A stretch of DNA of 32,006 nt from Bacilli bacterium. GTDB taxonomy: Bacteria; Bacillota_I; Bacilli_A; RF39; UBA660. The stretch spans positions 1 to 32,006 of the forward strand of contig JAFVEF010000016.1 of the NCBI GenBank assembly GCA_017478105.1, in the 5' to 3' direction. The translations under genes were made by a program, and so were the position numbers. A model generated the notes under the pieces. That model ran no database searches, was not told the origin of the DNA, and worked only from the letters and a program-made list of their open reading frames with translations. The stretch's first letter is position 1; every line of letters starts with the position of its first letter. Positions 8,321 to 15,713 of this stretch are shown here, one piece after another.

Positions 8321-8353
8321 AAAAAAAAAGGACAAGTTTTGTCGAAACTGTCC
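8321..8353 (-). terminator. Terminator of the gapA-pgk-tpiA region
   Basis: GGACA-GTTT pairs with AAAC-(T)-TGTCC (8353-8330) with a 5-nt loop and one bulged base, followed by nine T (8329-8321). A strong intrinsic terminator just after tpiA. Confidence 0.9.
8340..8347 (+). promoter_or_regulatory. Candidate 0A box upstream of spo0A
   Basis: TGTCGAAA on the plus strand contains the full TGTCGAA heptamer bound by Spo0A in Bacillus. It lies about 56-63 bp upstream of the predicted spo0A start. It also forms part of the tpiA terminator hairpin, which may be its only reason for being there. Confidence 0.4.
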
Positions 8354-8360
8354 AATGTGT

Positions 8361-9059
8361 CTAATTAATCTTATTTAAAAATATATTTAGATTATCTGGT
8401 TTTAAACTTAAGCCTCCTAATAGATAACCATCTATTCCTTTAACATTGTTTAATTGTTCAATATTATTTTCATTAGCACTTCCACCATATAATATTTTAT
8501 TATTTGGTAATAGTTCTTTAATTAGTTGGTTTACCTCTTCTATTTCTTCATTTGTTGGGATTAAGCCTGTTCCTATAGACCAAATTGGTTCATAGGCAAC
8601 TATTATTTTATCTTTTTCTTCTTGTTGTAGTGTTGTAATGACACTATTTATTTCTTTTAATAAAACTTCTTTATAATTATTTGATAATCTTTCTTCTTTT
8701 GTTTCTCCTATACATAGTATTGGTATTATATCGTTTTCTAATAACTTTTTTACTTTTTCTGAAATATCATCTAATGATTCTTTTTGATATTGTCTTCTTT
8801 CGCTGTGACCTACAATACAATAGCTAACACCATAGCTTTTTAGTTGTTTAGCACTTACTTCTCCAGTGTAGGCTCCATCATCTGTTTTACTTACATTTTG
8901 TGATCCTAAAAATAGTTTATTTGAAGAAAACAAGCTTATATTTAGAGTGGTTGGACATAGTATCAAAGTATGATTTGTATTAATGGTATTTAATTTCTCT
9001 TGGTATAGTCCAAACTCTGTTTTCCCTAAATTACTTTTATTATTTAAAGCTACAATCAT
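8361..9059 (-). CDS. tpiA: Triosephosphate isomerase, short and divergent
   Basis: Interconverts dihydroxyacetone phosphate and glyceraldehyde 3-phosphate in glycolysis. Length is 232 aa against the usual 248-255. The catalytic set is present: N and K in ALNNKSN (K8), H85 in VGHSERR, and E157 in AYEPIWSIGTG. The phosphate-binding YGGSA and GGLSL segments are also present. Odd points: the N-terminal motif is NNKSN rather than NWKMN, and the mobile loop 6 reads IGTGLIPT rather than IGTGKTAT. Its ATG overlaps the stop of the glycosyltransferase gene (ATGA at 9056-9059), so it is coupled to the lipid genes rather than directly to pgk. Confidence 0.92.
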   Translation of the reverse strand: MIVALNNKSNLGKTEFGLYQEKLNTINTNHTLILCPTTLNISLFSSNKLFLGSQNVSKTDDGAYTGEVSAKQLKSYGVSYCIVGHSERRQYQKESLDDISEKVKKLLENDIIPILCIGETKEERLSNNYKEVLLKEINSVITTLQQEEKDKIIVAYEPIWSIGTGLIPTNEEIEEVNQLIKELLPNNKILYGGSANENNIEQLNNVKGIDGYLLGGLSLKPDNLNIFLNKIN

Positions 9060-10291
9060 TTTATTATCTCCTTTATCTTTTTTGCTACTTTAGAAATAAT
9101 ACCAAATCTATTTTCTTCTTTCTTTTCTTTAATTGCTCGATGATATACTTCTAATACACTTTCAGCATAGTGCTTTGAACCATAGTGTTCAGCTTGTATT
9201 CTTGCCTGTTTATCAAATTTATTTAATTCACTTCTATTTTTAAATAATCGTAATACTTGATTTTCATATTCTTCATTTGTTTCAAAGAATAATCCATTTA
9301 ATTCATCTGCTACCATGCTTTGAAAGGCTTCATCTTTTATACATAAAGGAACTACATTTGAGGCCATTGCTTCTATTACTGTTAATCCTTGGGTTTCTGT
9401 TTTGGATGCAGTCGCAAATACATCGGCTATATGATAATAACATGGCATGTCATCCCAAGCTGCTTTTCCAGTAAAGATAACATTTTCATCTAAACCTAAT
9501 GATTTAGATAGATTTTCATATTTTTCTTTATCTGGTCCATCTCCTACTATTATTAACTTCATATTTTTTTCTTTATCAACTAGATTCCTTTGAGAATTAA
9601 TTAAAAATTCAACATTCTTTTCTTCTCCCAATCTTCCTACAAAGAGTATTACAAAATCTTTTTTTGTTAAGCCAATTGATTTTTTTAATTGTTCAACTTC
9701 ATCCTTTGAAACATTTTCTTTGTAGAATCTTTCTACTTCTATACCGGTTGGGATAATATGAATATTTTTTTCAACATTATACTTTTCTTTAAATAATTTA
9801 TATATTTTATTGGTTGGAACAATTAATTCTGTTGCGGTTTTATCACAATAGAATTTAGTTAGATATTCAACTATTTTTTTACTAGATTTATTGAAATATC
9901 CTTTTGTTACATAGTGGACATAATCTTCATATAAAGTATGATATGTATGTACTAGAGGAATATTATATTGTTTAGCTATAATTCTTGCGAATGTACCTAT
10001 CGCAAATTCTGTTTGTGAATGTATTACATCTAAGTGCCAACTTTTTATTCTATTTACAGCTTGTACAGGATAAATACTAGTAAGTCTTGAATCATAAATA
10101 CCAGTAGGTATTCCTGGAATTTTTAGAATTCTTTCTTTTTCATTATATTCATACTTAAAACTTTCTAAGTTTGCAGTTACTATGTATACTTCATGGCCTA
10201 GTTTTTCTAATGCTTTTTTTAACATTACTTCACTGGTAACTAGCCCACTAATATATGGTGTATATGTTTCAGTAAATATTCCTATTCTCAT
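9056..10291 (-). CDS. GT4-family glycosyltransferase, probably 1,2-diacylglycerol 3-alpha-glucosyltransferase type
   Basis: A 411-aa GT-B enzyme. The N-terminal acceptor domain starts MRIGIFTETYTPYISGLVTS, the glycine-loop form of lipid glucosyltransferases. The C-terminal nucleotide-sugar domain (from about 210) has FVGRLGEEKNVEFL, IIVGDGPDKEKYE and the EX7E motif E299-E307 (ETQGLTVIEAM). A basic C-terminus may bind the membrane. The family makes monoglucosyl-diacylglycerol, a membrane glycolipid and lipoteichoic acid anchor precursor, on the cytoplasmic face. ATGA overlaps link it to the UPF0104 membrane protein upstream and tpiA downstream. Exact sugar and acceptor cannot be read from the sequence. 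Confidence 0.85.
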   Translation of the reverse strand: MRIGIFTETYTPYISGLVTSEVMLKKALEKLGHEVYIVTANLESFKYEYNEKERILKIPGIPTGIYDSRLTSIYPVQAVNRIKSWHLDVIHSQTEFAIGTFARIIAKQYNIPLVHTYHTLYEDYVHYVTKGYFNKSSKKIVEYLTKFYCDKTATELIVPTNKIYKLFKEKYNVEKNIHIIPTGIEVERFYKENVSKDEVEQLKKSIGLTKKDFVILFVGRLGEEKNVEFLINSQRNLVDKEKNMKLIIVGDGPDKEKYENLSKSLGLDENVIFTGKAAWDDMPCYYHIADVFATASKTETQGLTVIEAMASNVVPLCIKDEAFQSMVADELNGLFFETNEEYENQVLRLFKNRSELNKFDKQARIQAEHYGSKHYAESVLEVYHRAIKEKKEENRFGIISKVAKKIKEIIK

Positions 10292-11292
10292 TCTTCCACC
10301 TTCTTTTCAGTATTAAATAATATGGCTCCTAAGATAATACCTAAGAAATAAGTTATAAATCGCCATACTAATAAAGCTGCGGGTAAAACACTTGTTTCTA
10401 TGAAATTTCCAAAAAATTGCGTGAAACCAAATTCAATACCACCACTAGCTCCTGGTATTGGAACAAAGGCTCCTATTACATAAACATAAGCAGAAGCAGT
10501 TAAAGTTTCTATGACATTTATACTGTTGAAATCACCCATACTATAAACTACAAATAGAGGTGTTATATATAAACATAATAGACTAACTATATTTAATAGT
10601 ATTCCTTGAACTATTATTTCTTTTTTATCTTTTAACTCTTTAAATCCTTCATAAAATTCATCAAATTTTTTTGATATTTCTTTTTCGTTAGTTTCTTTTT
10701 TAAACTTTTTACTTATATTAATAGTCATTTTCTTTAATAAAAAATTAATCTTTTTTGAATATGAAATAAGTATCAGTACTACAACAACAGCTATGTTTAT
10801 TAAGAATCCTAATAGGACAAATTGTCTTAATAGTGGGTTTTTAGGAAACATTTTAAAACAATAATTAAATATTACTGAGATGAATCCACATATTACTAGT
10901 GCTATTTGATAAAAAATAAAACTTTGTATTGTGAAATTAGTTGCCTGAGAAATTGATATCCCATGTTCTTTTATCATATATACTTCCATAGGTTGACCAC
11001 CTGTTGAAAAGGGAGTAATACCATTAAAAAACTGGGTTATAAAATTATGCTTAATAGCTTCTTTTTTACTAATCTTTTTAGGTTGATTTATTATAGTGTA
11101 ATTAACATAACCTTTAATCACTACGGAAAGCATATAAAAGAACACAGCAATAATAACATATTTTAAATCTATGTTATTTAGTGTATTTACTATATTTTGA
11201 AAATCGTCTTTTAGAACAAAATATAATACTAGTATTGTGATTATAAGTAAAAATATAGTGTTCTTTTTTATGTTTTTTATAAATGCTTTCAT
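10288..11292 (-). CDS. UPF0104 / LPG-synthase-TM-domain family integral membrane protein
   Basis: A 334-aa membrane protein with about eight hydrophobic segments, matching the flippase-like domain of MprF and the YbhN/AglD family. Visible family blocks are TPFSTGGQPMEVYM around residue 95 and PIPGASGGIEFGF near residue 280. It lacks the MprF lysyl-transferase domain, so lysyl-lipid synthesis is not expected. Members often sit beside lipid glycosyltransferases, as here, and are proposed to move lipids or glycolipids across the membrane. Both gene boundaries are ATGA overlaps. Confidence 0.85.
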   Translation of the reverse strand: MKAFIKNIKKNTIFLLIITILVLYFVLKDDFQNIVNTLNNIDLKYVIIAVFFYMLSVVIKGYVNYTIINQPKKISKKEAIKHNFITQFFNGITPFSTGGQPMEVYMIKEHGISISQATNFTIQSFIFYQIALVICGFISVIFNYCFKMFPKNPLLRQFVLLGFLINIAVVVVLILISYSKKINFLLKKMTINISKKFKKETNEKEISKKFDEFYEGFKELKDKKEIIVQGILLNIVSLLCLYITPLFVVYSMGDFNSINVIETLTASAYVYVIGAFVPIPGASGGIEFGFTQFFGNFIETSVLPAALLVWRFITYFLGIILGAILFNTEKKVEE

Positions 11293-11744
11293 GATACCTT
11301 CCTTTGTATATTTTTTATTTCTTCTTTTTCTTTTAAGAAAATGATTGTATTATTATCCTTTCCTAGACATTCAAAGTCTTTGTCTTGCAGGATTGAAATT
11401 AGTTCTTTATCATTTTCTTCTGGTCTTATGACTACGACTTGCATGTTTAAGATATTTAATGCATAATCGGTTGCGAGAGAGACTAATCTTCTATTTTTAT
11501 ATCTTTCTTGTAGTGGATAAAAGAATATATTGCAAGTTTTAATATCTTTTTCTCCTTCAATAAAACAAACATCTTTTATTTTATCATTTTCCTCAAGAAA
11601 TAGTCCTTCTGTTATTATGTTTTGCGATGTTTTGTTCTTTTTATATATTCTACCAAATGAACCTTCTTTTTCTTCAAATTCATGAAGAAGTTTTAGATGA
11701 TGTTCATTATTATAATCTAATTTAAACAATTTTTCAGTATTCAA
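11289..11744 (-). CDS. GNAT-like acetyltransferase (tentative)
   Basis: A 151-aa protein I do not recognise with certainty. The middle (about 70-115: FFYPLQERYKNRRLVSLATDY, then VVVIRPEEND) and the end (DKDFECLG, then a final strand IIFLKEKEE) resemble the acetyl-CoA-binding and C-terminal halves of GNAT folds, with R/Q-x-x-G-x-G/A poorly conserved (KNRRLVS). If it is a GNAT, cofactor binding may be weak. It lies 10 bp after pgk, and its stop overlaps the start of the UPF0104 gene. Confidence 0.5.
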   Translation of the reverse strand: MNTEKLFKLDYNNEHHLKLLHEFEEKEGSFGRIYKKNKTSQNIITEGLFLEENDKIKDVCFIEGEKDIKTCNIFFYPLQERYKNRRLVSLATDYALNILNMQVVVIRPEENDKELISILQDKDFECLGKDNNTIIFLKEKEEIKNIQRKVS

Positions 11745-11754
11745 CGATACCCAC

Positions 11755-12927
11755 CTACCTAATTGCTTCTAAACCAGGTAATGTTTTTCCTTCTAAATAT
11801 TCTAATGTTGCTCCCCCACCTGTTGAAGCATGATATACTTTTTCGCTTAGCTTAGCATTAGTTGCGGCTGCTACTATATCGCCGCCACCTAATATTGTTT
11901 TAATATCATTTTCAACTAAGTATTTTAATAAATTATCAGTATTTTTCTTGTATTTATCAAATTCATATACTCCTAATGGACCATTCCAAATAACTAAAGA
12001 TGCTCCTGTTAGGTTTTCTTTAAATAACGCAAGGGTTTTTGTACCAATATCTAATCCCATTTCATTATCACTTATTGAATCAATATCTTTTTCACGATAT
12101 TCTTCATCATTAGTATATTCATTTGTAACAGCAAAATCTATTGGAAGAATTATTTTATCTTTATATGTTTTTAATATTTCTTTACAAAAATCAATACTTT
12201 CTTCATCTAATAAGGACTTACCAATGTTTTTTCCTTCAGCTTTTAAAAATGTGAATGCCATTGCCCCACCTATTATTATTTTATCAGCTTTTGTTACTAG
12301 ATTTTTTATTACACCAATTTTATCTGATACTTTTGCTCCACCTAATATTACAATGAATGGATGTGGTGGATTATCTAGAATACTTAATGCATTTAATTCT
12401 TTTTCAACTAAAAATCCACAAGCAGAGTCTAAGTAATTGGCTATTCCAACATTTGAAGCATGAGCTCTATGGATTGTTCCAAAAGCATCGTTTATAAATA
12501 CATCCCCTAGAGAAGCCCAATATTTTGCTAGTTCTTGATCATTTCCGCTTTCTTTCTTACCATCTAAATCTTCATATCTAGTATTTTGAATTAGTAATAT
12601 ATCTTTTGATTGAAGACTTTCACATACTGCCTCTAATTCTTTTCCACGTGTTTTTTCACTAAATAAAATATCTTTTTTTAATAATTTAGATAATCTTTTT
12701 GCGACTGGTTCTAAGTTATTTTTTTCTAAATCTTTTTCTTCTTTTACTCTTCCTAGATGTGATAGTAGTATTACTTTACAATTATGATCTAGGCAATAAT
12801 TTATTGTTGGTAATGCTCTTTGGATTCTTGTATCATCAATAATTTTTCCCTCTTTTATTGGAACATTAAAATCACAACGAATTATTACTCTTTTATTATC
12901 TATATTTATATTTTTTAATGTTTTCAT
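11755..12927 (-). CDS. pgk: Phosphoglycerate kinase
   Basis: Transfers phosphate from 1,3-bisphosphoglycerate to ADP in glycolysis. It is 390 aa, normal length. Visible signatures: VIIRCDFNVPI (substrate arginine), SHLGR, FINDAFGTIHRAHAS, GGAKVSDKIGVI, WNGPLGVYEF, GGGDIVAA and the terminal STGGGATLEYLEG. It follows gapA after an intrinsic terminator, but an extended -10 promoter just upstream can restart transcription. Downstream, the cluster continues with the GNAT-like gene instead of tpiA. Confidence 0.98.
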   Translation of the reverse strand: MKTLKNINIDNKRVIIRCDFNVPIKEGKIIDDTRIQRALPTINYCLDHNCKVILLSHLGRVKEEKDLEKNNLEPVAKRLSKLLKKDILFSEKTRGKELEAVCESLQSKDILLIQNTRYEDLDGKKESGNDQELAKYWASLGDVFINDAFGTIHRAHASNVGIANYLDSACGFLVEKELNALSILDNPPHPFIVILGGAKVSDKIGVIKNLVTKADKIIIGGAMAFTFLKAEGKNIGKSLLDEESIDFCKEILKTYKDKIILPIDFAVTNEYTNDEEYREKDIDSISDNEMGLDIGTKTLALFKENLTGASLVIWNGPLGVYEFDKYKKNTDNLLKYLVENDIKTILGGGDIVAAATNAKLSEKVYHASTGGGATLEYLEGKTLPGLEAIR

Positions 12928-12950
12928 TTAACTATCTCCTAACTATATAC

Positions 12951-12959
12951 AGTATACCA
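12951..12959 (-). promoter_or_regulatory. Extended -10 promoter of pgk
   Basis: TGGTATACT (12959-12951, minus strand) combines a TG extension with the -10 TATACT. The -35 region, 17 nt further up, is only a T-run. It sits between the gapA terminator and the pgk ribosome site (AGGAGA). Confidence 0.5.
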
Positions 12960-12971
12960 TTTTTTTTAATT

Positions 12972-12993
12972 AAAAAAAAGGCTTTCGCCTCTT
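12972..12993 (-). terminator. Terminator of gapA
   Basis: AAGAGGC pairs with GCCTTTT across a GAAA tetraloop (12993-12976), with one G-T pair, followed by a run of T to 12972. It probably lowers read-through from gapA into pgk. Confidence 0.85.
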
Positions 12994-13016
12994 ATTCCTT
13001 TTATTCCTTTTATCAC

Positions 13017-14021
13017 TTATTTGTTCATTAGATATGTTGCTGTTCTAACCATTTGAGCAGTGTATGACATTTCATTATCATACCAAGCTACTACTTTTAC
13101 TAATTGTTTTCCATCAACTTCTAATACATTTGTTAATAAACCATCTACTAATGATCCACAACGTCTTCCAATAATGTCGCTTGATACTATTGGATCCATT
13201 GTAAATTCTAGTGTTTCATTGGTATGAGCTTTTAATACTTCATTAATTTCTTCTTTAGTGGTATTTCTTCCTAACTCTAAAGTTAAGTCTATAACTGATC
13301 CTGTAGGTACAGGTACACGCATTGCGGTTCCATCTAATTTACCAGCTAAATTTGTACAAACTAGTCCTATTGCTGATGCTGCTCCTGTTGATGCAGGTAC
13401 GATGTTGGCAGCACAAGCACGACCTCTTCTTGCTAGATGTCCTTTTTTATGGGCAATGTCTAGTGAGGCTTGATCATTTGTATAGGCATGAACTGTTGTC
13501 ATATATCCTTTAACAATACCAAACTCTTTGTCTAAAACATCAACTACTGGTGCTAAACAATTGGTAGTGCAAGATGCGGCACTTATTATTTTTTCATCAC
13601 CATTTAATGTCTCATGATTTACATTGTAAACAATTGTTTTTAAATCACCTTTGGCAGGTGCTGATATTATAACATGTTTTGCTCCGGCGTTAATATGAGC
13701 CATTGCTTTTTCATCACTTGTGAATAATCCTGTGCATTCAAAAACTACATCAATATTTAAATCTTGCCATGGTAATAATGCTGGATCTTTTTCAGCATAT
13801 ACTCTTACTCTTCTTTCTCCAACAACAATATAATCACCATCTGCTTTTATTTCATCTATTCTATAATTACGATGATTAGTATCATATTTTAATAAATAAG
13901 CTAGTTGTTCTGCATCTGTCAAATCATTAACTGCTACTACTTCAAAATCAGGATTTTCCTCCATTAATCGAAAACATAATCTTCCAATTCTTCCAAATCC
14001 ATTTATTGCTACTCTTATCAT
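13017..14021 (-). CDS. gapA: Glyceraldehyde-3-phosphate dehydrogenase, type I, NAD-type
   Basis: Oxidises glyceraldehyde 3-phosphate to 1,3-bisphosphoglycerate. It is 334 aa. The Rossmann start is INGFGRIGR; D33 in AVNDLTD points to NAD rather than NADP. Catalytic C151 is in SAASCTTNC and H178 in TTVHAYTND. The C-terminal WYDNEMSYTAQM is typical. It has its own promoter and terminator, so it is a strongly expressed single unit ahead of pgk. Confidence 0.98.
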   Translation of the reverse strand: MIRVAINGFGRIGRLCFRLMEENPDFEVVAVNDLTDAEQLAYLLKYDTNHRNYRIDEIKADGDYIVVGERRVRVYAEKDPALLPWQDLNIDVVFECTGLFTSDEKAMAHINAGAKHVIISAPAKGDLKTIVYNVNHETLNGDEKIISAASCTTNCLAPVVDVLDKEFGIVKGYMTTVHAYTNDQASLDIAHKKGHLARRGRACAANIVPASTGAASAIGLVCTNLAGKLDGTAMRVPVPTGSVIDLTLELGRNTTKEEINEVLKAHTNETLEFTMDPIVSSDIIGRRCGSLVDGLLTNVLEVDGKQLVKVVAWYDNEMSYTAQMVRTATYLMNK

Positions 14022-14041
14022 ATTTCTATCCTCCTAATAAT

Positions 14042-14070
14042 ATTATATATTTTTATTAAAATAAAAACAA
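14042..14070 (-). promoter_or_regulatory. gapA promoter
   Basis: Minus-strand -35 TTGTTT (14070-14065), 17-nt spacer, -10 TATAAT (14047-14042), followed by an AGGAGGA ribosome site. The -35 lies inside the terminator stem of the preceding gene. Confidence 0.65.
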
Positions 14071-14091
14071 CTACTGAGTGTAATTGTTTTT
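14063..14091 (-). terminator. Terminator of the zinc-ribbon gene pair
   Basis: A 12-bp stem with one G-T pair, AAAAACAATTAC (14091-14080) with GTAGTTGTTTTT (14074-14063), and a 5-nt loop. It ends the unit coming from 15387. Confidence 0.8.
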
Positions 14092-14113
14092 AATATCTTT
14101 GCCGGCTTGATTA

Positions 14114-15034
14114 TTATTCTTCAAGATGATCTATAGCATATTGTGCTTCTTCTACAGTAAATCCTTCTCCATATTCAGAGGTAAGTTGTTCATAAATTGC
14201 AGCCTTTGACATGCTCATTGTTTTTTGATAACTTTTAGCTTTTTCTAAAGCATTCTTATTCCAATCGGCTATTAAATTATCCATTGCATATTGCGCTTCT
14301 TCTTCGGTAAATCCTTCTCCATATTCAGATACTAATTGTTGATATATTCCAGATTTTGACATATGCATATAATCTGAATATGTTTTTGCTTTTTTCAGAG
14401 CATTTTGTTGTCCTATAGTAGGCTTTTTTCCTAGTGAATATGTAATAACAATTTTACTGTTTTGATTGACTTTACTCATTGCTGCGACGCTTTGTTTTAT
14501 ATAGCCATCCTTTACTATTGTGTCAGAATAGTCTTTTTTAAAAATACATTTTATATTGTTATTATTGCACCAATTTAAGGCATCAGATTCTGTCATCATA
14601 CTAAAGTCAACAACCTCTACTTTGACATTTTCTGTTTGTTTAACCGATGGTGTTTTTTCATTATTTGATGATGTTGTAGTTTCTTCTGGCTGAGAAATAA
14701 GAGCATACAAAAAGAACGCTGAGAACAATACTGATAAAACTATTTTTAGCTCTTTTTTTATTTCAGGATGATATTGCCACATCAAATATATTCCTACAGG
14801 GGCAAATAATATCAATGTTAACCACATAAACCAACTTAATGTATAGAATTTAGGTTTATCCTTTTTTTGTTCTTTTTTGATTTCTTCTTTTTTTCCCTTT
14901 TCTTCTTGTTCTTTAAGCTCTTTTTCTATTTTTTCTTTATCTATTAATACTAATTGTCTTCCACATTTTGGACATACGATTGAATCTTTTTCAATTTGCT
15001 CTCCACAAAATTTACAGTATTTTTTTTCTTCCAT
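14114..15034 (-). CDS. Zinc-ribbon membrane protein with PASTA-like and two Ltp repeats
   Basis: A 306-aa mosaic. A zinc ribbon at the N-terminus has C7/C10 and C21/C24. A charged Glu/Lys linker (about 32-62) precedes two hydrophobic segments (about 66-87 and 95-114). A PASTA-like domain covers about 138-204 (KVEVVDFSMMTESDALNWC to ITYSLGKKP). Two copies of a Ltp-type repeat (Pfam host cell surface-exposed lipoprotein) lie at about 210-254 and 260-304 with an exact 50-residue period; both contain SEYGEGFT and EEAQYA. Topology by inference: ribbon inside, PASTA and Ltp outside. Ltp domains are known from a phage superinfection-exclusion lipoprotein, but here there is no lipobox and no phage context. 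Follows the TM2 gene by 8 bp. Confidence 0.85.
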   Translation of the reverse strand: MEEKKYCKFCGEQIEKDSIVCPKCGRQLVLIDKEKIEKELKEQEEKGKKEEIKKEQKKDKPKFYTLSWFMWLTLILFAPVGIYLMWQYHPEIKKELKIVLSVLFSAFFLYALISQPEETTTSSNNEKTPSVKQTENVKVEVVDFSMMTESDALNWCNNNNIKCIFKKDYSDTIVKDGYIKQSVAAMSKVNQNSKIVITYSLGKKPTIGQQNALKKAKTYSDYMHMSKSGIYQQLVSEYGEGFTEEEAQYAMDNLIADWNKNALEKAKSYQKTMSMSKAAIYEQLTSEYGEGFTVEEAQYAIDHLEE

Positions 15035-15042
15035 TTTTCCTC

Positions 15043-15387
15043 CTAAACATAATATGGGTTGTTTCTAAATAGTAATACTATTAAGTCTATAATTATTCCT
15101 ATTCCTAAAAAGCCACAAGTAAGAATGTATATTATCCCCATTCCACCTTTTCCTTCATAAAACTTATGTCCTCCTAAAAATCCTAAAAAAATACACAATA
15201 ATATGGCAACCCACTTATCACATTTTCTTCCAGTAACTCCTGAAATATTAGTATTATTAATTATTACCTGTGGACTAGTTTTTTCTCCACTACTTTTTAA
15301 TTCTTCGACTTGCTTTCCACAATTTGGACAAATAACTGCATCAGCAACAATCTTATTTCCACAATATTCACAATATTTTGTATCCAT
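15043..15387 (-). CDS. Zinc-ribbon plus TM2-domain membrane protein
   Basis: A 114-aa protein with an N-terminal zinc ribbon (C6/C9, C20/C23) and a C-terminal TM2 domain. The latter is two membrane helices (about 58-78 and 84-107) around the conserved GFLGGHKFYEGK turn, ending in a DL motif. TM2 proteins have no firmly assigned biochemical role in bacteria. The zinc ribbon is closely similar to that of the following gene, which suggests the pair act together at the membrane. It is the first gene of the two-gene unit, with an AAGGAG ribosome site. Confidence 0.88.
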   Translation of the reverse strand: MDTKYCEYCGNKIVADAVICPNCGKQVEELKSSGEKTSPQVIINNTNISGVTGRKCDKWVAILLCIFLGFLGGHKFYEGKGGMGIIYILTCGFLGIGIIIDLIVLLFRNNPYYV

Positions 15388-15421
15388 ACTCTACTCCTTT
15401 CTATTTTCATAGTATCATATT

Positions 15422-15454
15422 ATATTAGATATTTCTAGTATATTTTTCTAATAT
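15422..15454. repeat. Inverted repeat in the divergent promoter region
   Basis: ATATTAGA (15422-15429) and TCTAATAT (15447-15454) form an 8-bp inverted repeat with a 17-nt spacer, which itself holds a TTTCTAG half-like site. It lies between the divergent RHH-like gene and the TM2 gene and could be an operator. In such A/T-rich sequence chance pairing is common. Confidence 0.3.
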
Positions 15455-15498
15455 ATTTTTTAATATAATAAAATATTAAAATATTTATAGGTGATAAT

Positions 15499-15684
15499 AT
15501 GTTTGTTCCTAAGGATACTAAGAAAAAAGAAAGTTCTATTTATAAGTCTTTATATATAAAAGAAGAGCTTTCTAAAAAGATTGAAGAGATTGCTAGAATT
15601 AATAATACTTCATATAATAATGTTGTTATTAGTATGATAGAGTTTTGTTTATTAGAAGAAAAAGATAAAAAAAATAAAAAATAA
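15499..15684 (+). CDS. Small ribbon-helix-helix-like protein
   Basis: A 61-aa protein with a basic N-terminus (KDTKKKESS), then a stretch fitting the CopG/Arc ribbon-helix-helix pattern: strand IYKSLYIKEE, helix LSKKIEEIARINN, TSYNNVV turn and helix ISMIEFCLLEE. Such proteins dimerise and bind DNA with the strand. An AGGTGAT ribosome site lies just before the ATG. It is divergent from the zinc-ribbon pair and is followed by a terminator, so it is a complete single-gene unit. No toxin or partner gene lies next to it. Target unknown; the neighbouring inverted repeat is a candidate. Confidence 0.7.
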   Translation: MFVPKDTKKKESSIYKSLYIKEELSKKIEEIARINNTSYNNVVISMIEFCLLEEKDKKNKK

Positions 15685-15712
15685 AATATTCACAAAGATT
15701 TGTGAATATTTT
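15683..15712. terminator. Bidirectional terminator between the RHH-like gene and the nucleoside kinase
   Basis: A perfect 13-bp stem, AAAATATTCACAA (15683-15695) with its complement (15700-15712), closes a 4-nt AGAT loop. T-runs follow on both strands. It sits between two convergent genes. Confidence 0.88.
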
Positions 15713-15713
15713 T

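Noticed and set aside
9056-11292. Mollicutes genetic code (TGA as Trp), suggested by the high A+T and small-genome feel
   Set aside because: TGA ends several genes in ATGA overlaps here (9056, 10288, 11289, 24290), and no frames need TGA read-through.
11948-12436. 162-codon plus-strand open frame opposite pgk
   Set aside because: It is antisense to an unmistakable pgk, and its translation is a biased Ser/Phe/Ile string without domain features; it arises from codon bias of the real gene.
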